Assembly (NCBI GenBank): GCA_028285525.1
Contig: JANQOZ010000001.1
Location: 47,667 to 111,666 of the forward strand
From: Lysobacterales bacterium
Lineage (GTDB): Bacteria > Pseudomonadota > Gammaproteobacteria > Xanthomonadales > SZUA-38
DNA: 64,000 nt
Direction of reading: 5' to 3'
Position 1 is the stretch's first letter. Each line of letters opens with the position of its first letter. Positions 1-8,949 of this stretch are shown here, piece by piece. The notes below the pieces were generated by a model. It did no database searches. It had not been told where the DNA came from and saw only the letters and a list, made by a program, of their open reading frames with translations. Made by a program: the position numbers and the translations under genes.

Positions 1-1219
1 GGACAACCGTCAGGGTCACCGGGATCAGCGGCAGCCCTTTCACCAGCCAGCCGCCTTCCGACACCGCTTCAAAGGCATCGAGGTTCAGGCGGTACTGGCC
101 ACTTTTGGCGACGTCGCGGATTGGCTGGGGAATGAGCGTGGCGCACCAGCTCACGCCCCGTACCGACGCGGGCTCCGTATCGCTGATCGAAACGATAGAC
201 GTTTCCGCGAAGGACAGGTTGAGCTGAGACTCACTGATCACGGCCCCGACGGGAACGCTGGGTGGAACGGGGCTACATTTCACGGTCGACAATCCGAGTG
301 CTTCCGCACCGCGGTCAAATGCATCGAGCATCACGCGCTGGCCCTGCTCTGCCCAACGCGGATCCGTGTTGACAAGGAATGGTGCTCGATCGGTCGCGTC
401 ATAAAACGGCCGGGTCGGCAACGTAACCACCAGGTCGGTACGTGCATCGATTACCGGTTCGATATTAAAGGGGGCCTCGACAGCTTGCACCGCCAGGACG
501 GCACTAACTGCATCAATACCGTTAGCCCAGCGGGTAACGATCCCGTTGATCCTAGCAACAGGCTGCGCGTCAGAGAGGTTCGGCCGATCCTCACTCAGGT
601 GCGCCACCTCCGCAGGAATTCCGAGATCCATTAGCGCCGTGGGCGCTACTGACACATTGAAACCCTCGATGACCGAAACCAGCTGGCTGTCACCACTCAA
701 GCGGTTGTCAGCCGGAGCAAGGGACACTCGGCTCAGATCGAGAAAGTCGCCACAGGATCCCGGTGCTGCAAGACGCGAAAGGTCCTGCGGCAGCGCACCG
801 AGCTCAAAGACCTCCAGCCAGGCCTGCCCTGAAGGCGCGAGGGGCCTGAACGCTCTAGCGCTAAAAAACTCGATGTCGACAGGTTCAAGCCCAGCCACAC
901 AGCTGTCGTCTACATCAATCATCAGTGGACCCTCCTCATACCCACCAGCCCATACGGCTGCCCAGGTGTCTCTAGGCCTCAGGAGGATTCTTAGCATCAG
1001 CGTGGCTTGTCCTGTCACGCCGTCTCGAACTACTGCCCGCACAACAACGGCATCGTCGCTCACGTTGTGAACGTTGATCAGCGTGTCCAGCCCGTTTTCT
1101 GCGGAGAGCACCGGAAAGATCAGCGCGCTACCGGCGCCGTCAGCGGAGAGCTCGACGGCGTTAACGGCGCTGAAAGCGACGGCCATGGTCAGACCGAGGA
1201 GCCGCAGTAACCCATTCAT
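1..1219 (-). CDS. Exported protein of unknown function (3' end outside window)
   Basis: This frame is missing from the ORF track because it runs off the left edge. Reading the minus strand from ATG at 1219 gives at least 406 open codons. It begins MNGLLRLLGLTMAVAFSAVNA, a clear Sec signal peptide ending in an A-x-A-type site. The mature part is rich in Val, Asp and Ala, with short beta-strand-like stretches and a few scattered cysteines, and looks like an all-beta extracellular protein. I recognise no catalytic motif. The C-terminus lies outside the window, so I cannot say whether it carries the F-x-D-x-F-E tail of its neighbours. Gene 1417..2241 is transcribed divergently, and the 197-bp gap holds both upstream regions. 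The reading frame is solid, the function unknown. Confidence 0.8.
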   Translation of the reverse strand, partial: MNGLLRLLGLTMAVAFSAVNAVELSADGAGSALIFPVLSAENGLDTLINVHNVSDDAVVVRAVVRDGVTGQATLMLRILLRPRDTWAAVWAGGYEEGPLMIDVDDSCVAGLEPVDIEFFSARAFRPLAPSGQAWLEVFELGALPQDLSRLAAPGSCGDFLDLSRVSLAPADNRLSGDSQLVSVIEGFNVSVAPTALMDLGIPAEVAHLSEDRPNLSDAQPVARINGIVTRWANGIDAVSAVLAVQAVEAPFNIEPVIDARTDLVVTLPTRPFYDATDRAPFLVNTDPRWAEQGQRVMLDAFDRGAEALGLSTVKCSPVPPSVPVGAVISESQLNLSFAETSIVSISDTEPASVRGVSWCATLIPQPIRDVAKSGQYRLNLDAFEAVSEGGWLVKGLPLIPVTLTVV

Positions 1220-1416
1220 AACTTCCCCAGCGCAAGATGCGCAGTGAACATGCCGAAGCAACGCCCGGCGGAGGAGATTCCCCTAACTGAGGACCTGACG
1301 GCGTCACGCAATGCCGTGGTTGGAGTGCAATTCTTGCAACGCTTGGCTTGAGACGGAAAAGCGGCAGATTTCGTCTATACCTATAGAAGCATTGATCTCA
1401 GAAGGGCAATCGTGGA

Positions 1417-2241
1417 ATGAAGGCAATTGGACAGGCGCTGCTGCTGTTCTTAACGCTGTTGTGGGCTTCGAAGGCCGCTGCTCAGCCCAACGACGTGATT
1501 TTCATCGGCGACTTTGAGCCACGAGACTTCGTGTATCAGCCCAATGAGCCGCTGGACGTCCTGTTTTTCTGCGAGCTGCTCTACACCGATGACAACACGC
1601 TCTCGCAGAATCGCTACTACTTCGATTTCGCCTTCGACGGCGGAGTCCAGGGTGGCTTTCGCGTAGACACCGGGGACTTTGTCACCGTCAACGGCAGCTA
1701 CACCATCACCAACGGGCAAATCACCTTCGACGCAACCAACGGTTTCGGCGCCGATTTTGCGATGACCACCGACACGATCACGCCGAGATTGGGCATTCCC
1801 GGCTTTTTTGGGGCGACCGGCAACGGGCTGGGGCGGCCGGCGCAGCTTGCGTGCATCGCCATCGGGCACGGCTACGATACGGCGACCGAAGTGTACGAAC
1901 GCTACGAGTGTCAGGACCAGCCGACCGCCGCCGGTACCTACAGCAACGTGATTGAGCTCAACGCATTTGATTCAACCATCAATGTGTTCGTGCCCGGGGC
2001 CGCATTTCGGCAGCGCGATTTTTTTGCCTCGGGCACCACAACGGGTGACCCAACGCTGATCGAGCGCAACGACTTTGGCATCTACCGGCGCGATGGAAAC
2101 CGCGTGTTCCTGGATTTCACGCTGGGCCCGCTGCCGCTGAACTTCAGCGACTGGAACACCGCCACCGCGGACGCATTGAACAACGCACTGGCAATCGACG
2201 AGTTTGATCCGCCGCTGCCGCCCTGCCAGCGAGTGAACTGA
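1417..2241 (+). CDS. Exported hypothetical protein, 274 aa
   Basis: The protein starts MKAIGQALLLFLTLLWASKAAAQ, a good Sec signal peptide with cleavage expected after AAAQ or AAA. The mature domain is about 250 residues with many Asp, Asn, Thr and aromatic residues, typical of a secreted beta-rich fold. Cysteines fall in the middle and near the end (C-E-L, A-C-I, Y-E-C, P-C-Q) and may form disulfides. No enzymatic motif is recognised. The ATG at 1417 is chosen because the signal peptide starts exactly there; an AAGGG stretch lies about 10 bp upstream. The gene converges with 2248..3915, the two stop codons being only 6 bp apart. The minus-strand ORF 1450..1869 inside it is a shadow. Confidence 0.75.
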   Translation: MKAIGQALLLFLTLLWASKAAAQPNDVIFIGDFEPRDFVYQPNEPLDVLFFCELLYTDDNTLSQNRYYFDFAFDGGVQGGFRVDTGDFVTVNGSYTITNGQITFDATNGFGADFAMTTDTITPRLGIPGFFGATGNGLGRPAQLACIAIGHGYDTATEVYERYECQDQPTAAGTYSNVIELNAFDSTINVFVPGAAFRQRDFFASGTTTGDPTLIERNDFGIYRRDGNRVFLDFTLGPLPLNFSDWNTATADALNNALAIDEFDPPLPPCQRVN

Positions 2242-2247
2242 GCGATC

Positions 2248-3915
2248 CTACAGCGGCTCCTCGAAGCCGTCGAAGAACAAAGGATCGGGCAGCCCGGTGT
2301 TGCCCCTCGGTGAGCTGAACAGCTCTACGACCCCGTCGGCAAGCTGATCGGCACCATAGATGATCCGGGATCCGTCTGGACTCACGTCAAAGAACGCCAC
2401 GCTGCCGCCGCTGACCAGCGGCGCGTTGATTTTCTGGATGGCGCCACCTTCGATCGACACGATGAACAGCTCGCTGACGCCCGGCGTATCCCGGTCCGCG
2501 AGAAACACAACGGCCCGGCCATCCGGAGTGATGACATAGCGGGTGATGCCGGTGCCCGCGGGAAATCCGTCGACCAGTGTCGTTACGGGTCCGCCGCCGA
2601 ACGGGACGCTGAACAATGCATTGACGGGTGGTTGACCTTTCGTAGCAACGCCACCGTCTTTGCCCGCCTGGCCAGGGACTGTGGCGTACACGACGGCCCT
2701 GACCTCATCGGCTAACTCGAAGGTACTGACAAAGTCACGATTCGACAATGGGGCATTCAGTTTGGTCGAATTGCCGCCGCCCGGCGGAACGCTGAAAAGA
2801 TCATTGGAAGCCTGGTAAAAGACCGAGCTGCCGTCAGCGCTGAGGACGAATGGTCCGACACTTCCCAACATTGGATCGCTCAATTTGACGCCCCCTCCAC
2901 CGCCGATGAGAACGCTGTACAGTTCAAGAAGGTTGTCCGTTTCCTGATCCGCCACGTAGAGAACCCGCAACCCGTCTGGGCTGATCTGGAACCGGAATAC
3001 CCGCCCGCCGCTGACGAGCGGGCTGTTGAGTGTCGTTATGGGGCCGCCATTAATGGGGACGCTGAATAACTCGTCGGTTCCAAGCTGGTTCACGGCGGCC
3101 AGGTAGAGCACGGTCGAGCCGTCGGGATGGATTCGAAAGTCGGATCCGTTCACGTCGCCATTCGCGGACAGTGGCTGGTTGAGCTTGGTCACGATACCTC
3201 CGGCCGCAGGTACGCTGTAGAGCTCCTGCACACGGTTAGTGTCCTGATCTGCAACGTAGACCACGGTGCCGCCGTCCGGACTGAAGATCGGATCAAAAAT
3301 GATTTGCCCGCCGCTGACCAGGTCATCGTTGAGCTTCGTCACCGCGCCCCCGGATGCGGGAACGCTGTAAAGTTCGATCACGCCGTTCCGCGTCTGGTCG
3401 CCCGTATAGATGACTCTTTCCATATTGGGGCCAAAGAAAAAATCTCTGATATCTCCTCCCGCCGGCAGCGGGTCATTGAGTTTCTCCACGTTGCCGCCCT
3501 CGATCGGGACGGTGAACAGCTCGAAGACGTCCTCGGAGTCTTGAGAGGCGACAAAAAGGGCTTTGGTGCCGTCCGGGCTCAGGAGAAAGCCGTTAAACCG
3601 AACGTCGCGCCCCCCGTCCAGCGGTTCATTCAGCTTGGTCGGCGCGCCGCCGCCGATGGACACGCTGTAAAGCTCACGCACCTCGTCGATGTCCTGGTCG
3701 GCCAGGTAAACGACCCTGACGCTGTCGGCGCTGACGGCGAAGAGAAGGACCTCACCTCCCTCGACCAGCGGTCCATTCAGTCTCACCGATTCACCCTGCG
3801 CAAACGCCGACACTGGGATCACAAGCAGCGAGATGAACCACGCCAGTACCAGCCAGACATAGGGCCGAAATGCCAGCCTTGGCCTCTCCAAACAAAATTC
3901 CATTTTGCTATGCAT
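2248..3915 (-). CDS. Exported TolB/DPP6-like beta-propeller protein with DGFE tail
   Basis: The sequence is built from about nine repeats of roughly 45-50 residues. Each carries an SPDG-type turn followed by V-x-Y-x-A-D-Q-x-x-x-x-x-x-E-L-Y/F-S-V, the pattern of WD40-like PD40/TolB propeller blades. An N-terminal hydrophobic segment (YVWLVLAWFISLLVIPVSAFAQ) looks like a signal peptide with a long n-region. No catalytic domain follows the propeller, unlike true dipeptidyl peptidases, so a binding or surface role is more likely than hydrolysis. The protein ends PDPLFFDGFEEPL, one of several F-x-D-x-F-E tails in this region. ATG 3915 is used; an in-frame ATG at 3903 is equally possible. Neither has a strong Shine-Dalgarno sequence. 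Confidence 0.8.
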   Translation of the reverse strand: MHSKMEFCLERPRLAFRPYVWLVLAWFISLLVIPVSAFAQGESVRLNGPLVEGGEVLLFAVSADSVRVVYLADQDIDEVRELYSVSIGGGAPTKLNEPLDGGRDVRFNGFLLSPDGTKALFVASQDSEDVFELFTVPIEGGNVEKLNDPLPAGGDIRDFFFGPNMERVIYTGDQTRNGVIELYSVPASGGAVTKLNDDLVSGGQIIFDPIFSPDGGTVVYVADQDTNRVQELYSVPAAGGIVTKLNQPLSANGDVNGSDFRIHPDGSTVLYLAAVNQLGTDELFSVPINGGPITTLNSPLVSGGRVFRFQISPDGLRVLYVADQETDNLLELYSVLIGGGGGVKLSDPMLGSVGPFVLSADGSSVFYQASNDLFSVPPGGGNSTKLNAPLSNRDFVSTFELADEVRAVVYATVPGQAGKDGGVATKGQPPVNALFSVPFGGGPVTTLVDGFPAGTGITRYVITPDGRAVVFLADRDTPGVSELFIVSIEGGAIQKINAPLVSGGSVAFFDVSPDGSRIIYGADQLADGVVELFSSPRGNTGLPDPLFFDGFEEPL

Positions 3916-4144
3916 TCAACCGTCCCGGACCAGCCCATTAGAAAACGGCGCTGGGCGAAGCTTGGCCAGGCCGCTTCGCCGCGCACTCGAGTATGAGCGT
4001 GCATGACCAGCGTTTGAGCGACCGTGGTAATCAGCGTTGAATCGTCTGACAGAACGCCTATCGCGTTTGGCCGTGGTTTAGGTAAGCGGGGTTGGGGCTT
4101 GGCACTGGTGGGGGCGGTCGAGAACTGAATTGGAGAATAAGAAT

Positions 4145-4173
4145 GCCGCTGGGGAAGAAGTTTCCCCAGCGGC
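4145..4173 (-). terminator. Hairpin downstream of the phytase-like gene
   Basis: A perfect 12-bp stem (GCCGCTGGGGAA / TTCCCCAGCGGC) with a 5-nt loop sits 37 bp beyond the stop codon of 4210..7026. On the minus strand it is followed by an ATTCTTATTC stretch, which is T-rich but not an uninterrupted T-tract. It is probably the transcription terminator of that gene. The rest of the 294-bp gap to 3915 shows nothing else I can name. Confidence 0.6.
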
Positions 4174-4209
4174 CTTGGCGTCGTTTCGGTAACGAGGTTT
4201 CGCCTGGCC

Positions 4210-7026
4210 TCAGTCGTCGCCTTCGAAGCTGCTGTTGAAGATCGTGTCGACCGAGATGTCGTAGAGCGTGGTCGTGAAACTCACCTCGTTGGCGATGCCA
4301 ACCATCGGCTTGCCTTCGGGACCGGTGAACACCACGATGCCCTCGGGGGCGAGATCCCGGGCCAGCGTTGGGTCAATCAGCAGCGCATCTTCGTCAAACG
4401 CCTGGGTGAAGTCCCGGTTGTTGACGTACTGGAGGAACGTCACGTTGCGAGGGTCGGTCACGTCATACGCGGCCACGCCGCCGATGCGCTCAAGGCCGAC
4501 ATAGGCCACCACACGGCCATCAGGCAACGTAGCGACGGCCAGCGCTTCCGGCTCTGGACCCTTGTTGTCGCTGCGGCTTTCCAGACTCGGACCTTCATCG
4601 TTGTTGGAGTTGAAGTGGTCCGGAAAGGCGGCGGCGGTTCGCTGCTCAAGATCGTCACCGCTGTCGTACACAAGGTTGCCAAACCGATCCCAGATGGTAA
4701 ACGAGCGGGCACCATACACCTGCAGCCGCTCGAGCTCCGGGTCATCGTCCAGATTACCGTCGACCGTCGAGGCACCCAGCCGGCCGAGCTGCTCGTTCTG
4801 CTGCAGATCGGTCGCGTTGGGGAAGACGGTCGGGTCCAGCGTCAGATCGCCGATCCGCTCGTCCTCGCCGCGATCGTCCCCCTCGTTGGCGGTGACGAAG
4901 TAGGTATTGCCGTCAGCGTCGGCGTAGGTCGCGATCGTGTCGGGCATGAACATGCCCCAGACCGGCCAGTTGGTGATGTTGATCGCGTTGTCGCGATCGG
5001 ACGCATCCAGACCGGCGGGCTGTGTGAAATCGATCAGGCCCAGGACAACCGGTGTCGGCTCCGGGTTGAGCGGCACGCTGCCGTCGACCGGGATCGGGGT
5101 GTCGAGCAGGCCAAAGTCGTTGTCGTTGAGCACCGCGAGACGACCGTCCGGCAGGAGCGCCAAACCTTCAGGCTTGTCGCCAGCCTGATAACCGATCGAC
5201 GGCAGGTTGGTGATTTTGACTTTATCGACCGGCCTGATGCCGAGCCCCGCGAGATCATCCGGCGTGTGTTGCTCAAGCGTCAAGCCTGCGTTGAGCGCCG
5301 GTGCGCTGGGATCACGCAGGTTCGTGGCACCCAGCAGGCTGATCTTGGAAATCGGCTTCTTCGCTGTGGCGCTGACCGCCGAATCGCGTTCGATCACGTA
5401 GAACTCGCTGTTGCCCGCATAGACAGCATCACCGATTTTGTCGACATTCCCCTCGCGGAACGCGGGCTTATTGAGCACGTAAACATATTCGGCGACCACC
5501 GACCCGTCAGCCGGGTCGATGCCGAGCATGCGAATGATACGAGAGGCGTCACCGGCGGCGCGGTCGGGGTTGGACAGCGGCGTTTGGATAAACGCATAGA
5601 GAATGCCGGCATCCGTATCCAGGGCCATCGCCTCAAAGCCGCGGTTGCGGCGCCGGTTGGCGTATTCCGCCGGCAGCGTTTCGCTGCCATAGGTGCCAAC
5701 GGGCTGACCAGCGGCGGCCGCGGTGCCTTCCGGGATGTAGCGGTTCAGCAGCTGACCGGCCGGATCGAACTGGTAAATCGCCGGACGGTACTCATCCACC
5801 ATCCAGTAGTTGCCGGCGCCGTCGATCACCACACCTTCGAGGTCCGCACCGAACTCATCGAGCGGCAGCGCGTTGCCATTCAGATCCACCGGCTCTTCGT
5901 CTGCCCCATCGATGTTCGGCAACCCGGTGATGGGCGTCGTGCCGTCCGCACGGGTGAGCAGCAGCGTGTCGGTGATGCTGATCGTGTTGTCGGTCGCCAG
6001 CTCGAAGCGGACGACGCGTGCCTGGTAGTCCGGCAGCACAAACGGGCGCTCCACCGCGCCGTCGTTGTCCACATCCGTCGGCTCCCCGTTCGGACCGCGA
6101 TCGGGCACGGTCACAAACTGCAGCGCGCCCGACGTGGCGTCCATGCCTTCGTACCAAAGACCTGAGAATCCACCAAGCAGAATCTCCTGGCCTGCGGGCG
6201 TTGTGCCCAGCACCGGGAGGGCGGGAAATTCGATGCTCGCGGCGGCCGGCAGCCCCCGGGAATGGTCTTTCAGACCCAAGGGCAGCACGTCCAGGACCGT
6301 TGCGGTGGCGAGATCAACAACGCCGACGGCGTTAGCTTCTTGAAGCGTCACGTAGGCGACGTCGCCTGCCGGCGAAACGGCCACATACTCAGGCTCCAGG
6401 TCGCGGCCGGCGACCGTGCCGTCAAAGATGCGGACACCGCGAGCACGCAGGGTTGCCTCCTGGCCGTCAAAGGCCGAGAAGTCCGCCAGCTGGGCTGTTG
6501 CCTTATCCAAACCCTCGGTCAGATCGATGACCGTCACCGAGCCGCGCGGGTCGGTGCCATTCGGTTCGCCCTCGTTGGCCGACAAAATGTAATTGCCGTC
6601 GGGGCTGAAAACCACGTTATCGGGCAGGACGCCGGCACCAAAAATTCGCAGCAGATTGCCGTCGGGATCAAACACCGCGATCACGCCTGGCGTCGTGGCG
6701 CTGGCGCTTTCGATGGCGGCGGCAATCAGGCCGTCGTTAGCGGCGACGCTGGTCACTCCCGCACCGTAGGGAGATACATCGATCTGCAGCAACAGCACCG
6801 GCGTATCGGGATCGCTGATGTCGATGACGTCCACAGTGTTGTCATTGGAGTTGGTCACGAACACCCTGCCCGTGCTGGAGTCGTGACTTAAGATCTCAGC
6901 GCCATTGCCGGCGAAGCTGCCGCGCAGGTCGAGCTGGAAATCCGGTGTGCCTGCGGTTGCAGTGATGGTGGCGGTGGCTAGGGTAATAGCCGCCGTCAGA
7001 GTTCGAAAACGGGGTTTATGGGTCAT
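4210..7026 (-). CDS. Exported choice-of-anchor I protein with nested phytase-like esterase domain
   Basis: This 938-residue exported protein has a signal peptide ending ATATITATAG. Residues 28-255 and about 672-925 together match the two halves of the choice-of-anchor I propeller family, which is related to alkaline-phosphatase-like beta-propellers. Seen motifs are NSNDNTVDVIDIS, SANEGEPNGTDPRGSV, NWPVWGMFMPDTIA and TANEGDDRGEDERI. The family's usual link LPLGFKDHS...GLDASDRD is split by about 415 residues resembling the 'esterase-like activity of phytase' family (GGFSGLWYEG, VPDRGPNGEP, DLEGVVIDGAGNYWMVDEYRPAIYQ). It is therefore a domain nested in a domain. The protein ends IFNSSFEGDD, a variant of the local F-x-D-x-F-E tail. 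An AAGG lies 8 bp upstream of ATG 7026. Extracellular phosphoester hydrolysis is plausible but unproven. Confidence 0.8.
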   Translation of the reverse strand: MTHKPRFRTLTAAITLATATITATAGTPDFQLDLRGSFAGNGAEILSHDSSTGRVFVTNSNDNTVDVIDISDPDTPVLLLQIDVSPYGAGVTSVAANDGLIAAAIESASATTPGVIAVFDPDGNLLRIFGAGVLPDNVVFSPDGNYILSANEGEPNGTDPRGSVTVIDLTEGLDKATAQLADFSAFDGQEATLRARGVRIFDGTVAGRDLEPEYVAVSPAGDVAYVTLQEANAVGVVDLATATVLDVLPLGLKDHSRGLPAAASIEFPALPVLGTTPAGQEILLGGFSGLWYEGMDATSGALQFVTVPDRGPNGEPTDVDNDGAVERPFVLPDYQARVVRFELATDNTISITDTLLLTRADGTTPITGLPNIDGADEEPVDLNGNALPLDEFGADLEGVVIDGAGNYWMVDEYRPAIYQFDPAGQLLNRYIPEGTAAAAGQPVGTYGSETLPAEYANRRRNRGFEAMALDTDAGILYAFIQTPLSNPDRAAGDASRIIRMLGIDPADGSVVAEYVYVLNKPAFREGNVDKIGDAVYAGNSEFYVIERDSAVSATAKKPISKISLLGATNLRDPSAPALNAGLTLEQHTPDDLAGLGIRPVDKVKITNLPSIGYQAGDKPEGLALLPDGRLAVLNDNDFGLLDTPIPVDGSVPLNPEPTPVVLGLIDFTQPAGLDASDRDNAINITNWPVWGMFMPDTIATYADADGNTYFVTANEGDDRGEDERIGDLTLDPTVFPNATDLQQNEQLGRLGASTVDGNLDDDPELERLQVYGARSFTIWDRFGNLVYDSGDDLEQRTAAAFPDHFNSNNDEGPSLESRSDNKGPEPEALAVATLPDGRVVAYVGLERIGGVAAYDVTDPRNVTFLQYVNNRDFTQAFDEDALLIDPTLARDLAPEGIVVFTGPEGKPMVGIANEVSFTTTLYDISVDTIFNSSFEGDD

Positions 7027-7088
7027 GTGCGCGCCTTTGATGACGTTTTAGTTAGCGGGGGAGCCGCAAGTAGACGGGACACGCTTTG

Positions 7089-7107
7089 CAAAACCGTTGC
7101 GGTTTTG
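7089..7107. promoter_or_regulatory. Inverted repeat upstream of the phytase-like gene
   Basis: A perfect 8-bp inverted repeat (CAAAACCG-N3-CGGTTTTG) lies 63 bp upstream of ATG 7026, in the 269-bp gap between two divergent genes. It could be a protein-binding site or an RNA hairpin in the leader of 4210..7026. On the minus strand it directly follows CTGTCAC, one good half of a PhoB box, but the second half is poor. I see nothing else definite in this gap. Confidence 0.4.
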
Positions 7108-7295
7108 TGACAGAGATATTGCAGGCTCGACATACCCCCGGCGGGATGGTTCGTTTATGTTGTCAGCCTAGCGATTGGGGTCCTGTAACAAGTCGCTTGG
7201 GCGCCCGTATTTAGCGTGAGCAGAGCGATCAAAGCGTTCAGCAGTTCTGGACTAAGCCCGAAACCACGGCCATACATTTGGATTGAGCGAAACCT

Positions 7296-8129
7296 ATGCG
7301 CGCCGAAACGACCCACCAGCCACGCCCCAGGTTCCAACCCTGGCAACGCAACCTGATTGTGATTCTGGTCTTCCTCATAGCCGACCAGCTGGCGTTTCCG
7401 CTCTACGAATCTCTGGGGATCGAGATGAATTGGGATTCGCTGACCGAGCGGTTTTTATTGAATCACAGCTGGCAGTTCCTTCCGCCGCTGGCGATCGCTT
7501 CGTTGTTTTTCGGTTTTCGCCGGGCGCCCTGGGCACTCGGACTGCAGGACAGCCTGTGGACCGGTCTGGCCGTTGGGGTGTTTTGTACCCTCCCTATGCT
7601 GATTGGCTACGCAGTCTTCGGGACCTTCAGCCCAGGCGAGCGGCCGCTATGGAGCCAAACGGCGTACTCGCTGTTCCCCGGCGTGTTCGAAGAGATCTTT
7701 TTTCGGGGCTTTTTGTTCGGGCTGCTGTTCCGCTTCGGCGGCTGGGGCTTTCTGCCGGCGAGCCTTCTTGGCGCGGTGTTCTTCGGCGCAGGCCATATGT
7801 GGCAGGGTGCGGATCTCGCCGAGACCGCGGGCGTTGTCGCCATCACCGCCACCGGCGCGGTGTGGTTTGCCTATCTGTACGCGGAGTGGGACGACAACCT
7901 GTGGGTGCCGATCACCTTCCATGTGCTGATGAACGCCTGGTGGGGGCTGTTTGCGATCAGCGATACGGCCCTCGGGGGCGCCGTGGGCAACATCTTCCGG
8001 TTCGCGACGATTGCGCTGTCCATTGCCGTCACTGTTTGGATGGTGCGGCGGCGAGGCTCAGGCTCCCGGGTCCGCGGGCGCTGGCTTTCGCAGCGCTCCA
8101 CCCCGGAGCCCCTCAGTTCGCCGGCTTGA
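7296..8129 (+). CDS. CPBP-family intramembrane glutamic endopeptidase
   Basis: This is a multi-pass membrane protein of 277 residues with the three hallmarks of the CPBP (CaaX protease and bacteriocin-processing) family. Motif 1 is EEIFFRG (E132, E133, R137), motif 2 is FFGAGHM, and motif 3 is HVLMNA. The glutamates and histidines form the intramembrane active site. Bacterial members cleave membrane-anchored or short peptide substrates; the substrate here is unknown. About six to eight hydrophobic segments are visible. Gene 8184..8936 follows 54 bp downstream on the same strand and encodes an exported HExxH protein, so the two may be co-transcribed. ATG 7296 is the only start upstream of the first transmembrane segment. 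The short ORF 7155..7346 on the other strand overlaps it and is a shadow. Confidence 0.9.
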   Translation: MRAETTHQPRPRFQPWQRNLIVILVFLIADQLAFPLYESLGIEMNWDSLTERFLLNHSWQFLPPLAIASLFFGFRRAPWALGLQDSLWTGLAVGVFCTLPMLIGYAVFGTFSPGERPLWSQTAYSLFPGVFEEIFFRGFLFGLLFRFGGWGFLPASLLGAVFFGAGHMWQGADLAETAGVVAITATGAVWFAYLYAEWDDNLWVPITFHVLMNAWWGLFAISDTALGGAVGNIFRFATIALSIAVTVWMVRRRGSGSRVRGRWLSQRSTPEPLSSPA

Positions 8130-8183
8130 GATCAGCACCCAGCCAGAGGCTAAGATGTCACGGCACTACACGAAGCGAGCCCC

Positions 8184-8936
8184 ATGAATCGAGATAAATC
8201 CAGCAAGGTGTTGGTTCTCGGCCTGACGCTATTTGCGCTGCAGGCCCTGGCGCAGCAGTCCGACCATCAGGGCTTCGCCATTGAGGCCAACGGAAAGCGG
8301 CTCGTCGTTCGCCCCCAAACACCTGCCGAGGCTTACGGATATCTGCAGCAAACCTTGAGTCAGATGAGCTTTTTCGACGCGAATGGATATGACGTGGCTC
8401 TGCCCGCTCATCAGGGCTTCGACGCGGACGGAGAGATCGGGAGCCTCAACTCGTTTGCCAGTGAGGTTTATCGCGAGGCGGATTTTGCTTCTGCCATGGC
8501 GAAACTGCGTGAACGCAAGCCCATGCTTCAGCAGGCCCTGGAGTGGTTCTCGACACTCGACGACTCGTTACCGTTTTACGTGCCAACGGAGTACACGGTT
8601 GTCCTGACGCTCTATGGCCCCGGTGGCTCCTACAACCCGGAATCGGCGACCATCACCATGCTCACAACGCCGGATGGGCGCTTCAAAGGCGGCGGAGGTG
8701 CTCACACGATTGTTCACGAGATGATGCACATCGCGACGGAAGAAACGCTGGTGCAGCGTTTTGAGCTATCACACTGGGAAAAGGAGCGGCTGGTGGACGT
8801 GCTGTGCCAGCGGGAGCTGGGCCACGTGCTGAAGGATTATCAGCTCCAGCCGCTGGGCGACGCGCAGCTTGGCGAGGTGATTACGGACGTGCCGCTGGCC
8901 GGGCTGGCCGCGGCCCTCGCCAAGTATCGCAAGTGA
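8184..8936 (+). CDS. Exported protein with HExxH zinc-peptidase motif, family not recognised
   Basis: The 250-residue product has a signal peptide (VLVLGLTLFALQALAQ). Residues 178-182 read H-E-M-M-H within IVHEMMHIATEE, the canonical HExxH zincin motif in a helical context. The third zinc ligand is not certain; candidates are E186/E187 just after it or a residue in the SHWEKERLVDVLCQRELG helix. Upstream stretches (ITMLTTPDGRFKGGGGAH) read like the edge strand and turn that often precede a zincin helix. It could therefore be a periplasmic metallopeptidase. I do not recognise the family and cannot rule out a non-catalytic homologue. It sits downstream of a CPBP protease and converges with a CBS-domain gene 13 bp away. 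Confidence 0.7.
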   Translation: MNRDKSSKVLVLGLTLFALQALAQQSDHQGFAIEANGKRLVVRPQTPAEAYGYLQQTLSQMSFFDANGYDVALPAHQGFDADGEIGSLNSFASEVYREADFASAMAKLRERKPMLQQALEWFSTLDDSLPFYVPTEYTVVLTLYGPGGSYNPESATITMLTTPDGRFKGGGGAHTIVHEMMHIATEETLVQRFELSHWEKERLVDVLCQRELGHVLKDYQLQPLGDAQLGEVITDVPLAGLAAALAKYRK

Positions 8937-8949
8937 CCCGCGCGCCGGC

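Noticed and set aside
1374-1387. TCTATA-CC-TATAGA palindrome upstream of 1417..2241
   Set aside because: It could be a -10 region or a small operator, but no -35 lies at suitable spacing and the repeat is short and AT-rich, so I did not list it.
3127-3996. 289-aa plus-strand ORF opposite the TolB-like gene
   Set aside because: Its apparent repeats are the reverse reading of the propeller blades; no signal or family motif is present.
4615-6165. 516-aa plus-strand ORF
   Set aside because: It is the antisense of 4210..7026, Arg/Val/Asp-rich with no motif, as expected from a GC-rich shadow frame.
7155-7346. 63-aa minus-strand ORF in the 7.0-7.3 kb divergent gap
   Set aside because: It overlaps the CPBP start, has no ribosome-binding site and no recognisable sequence.
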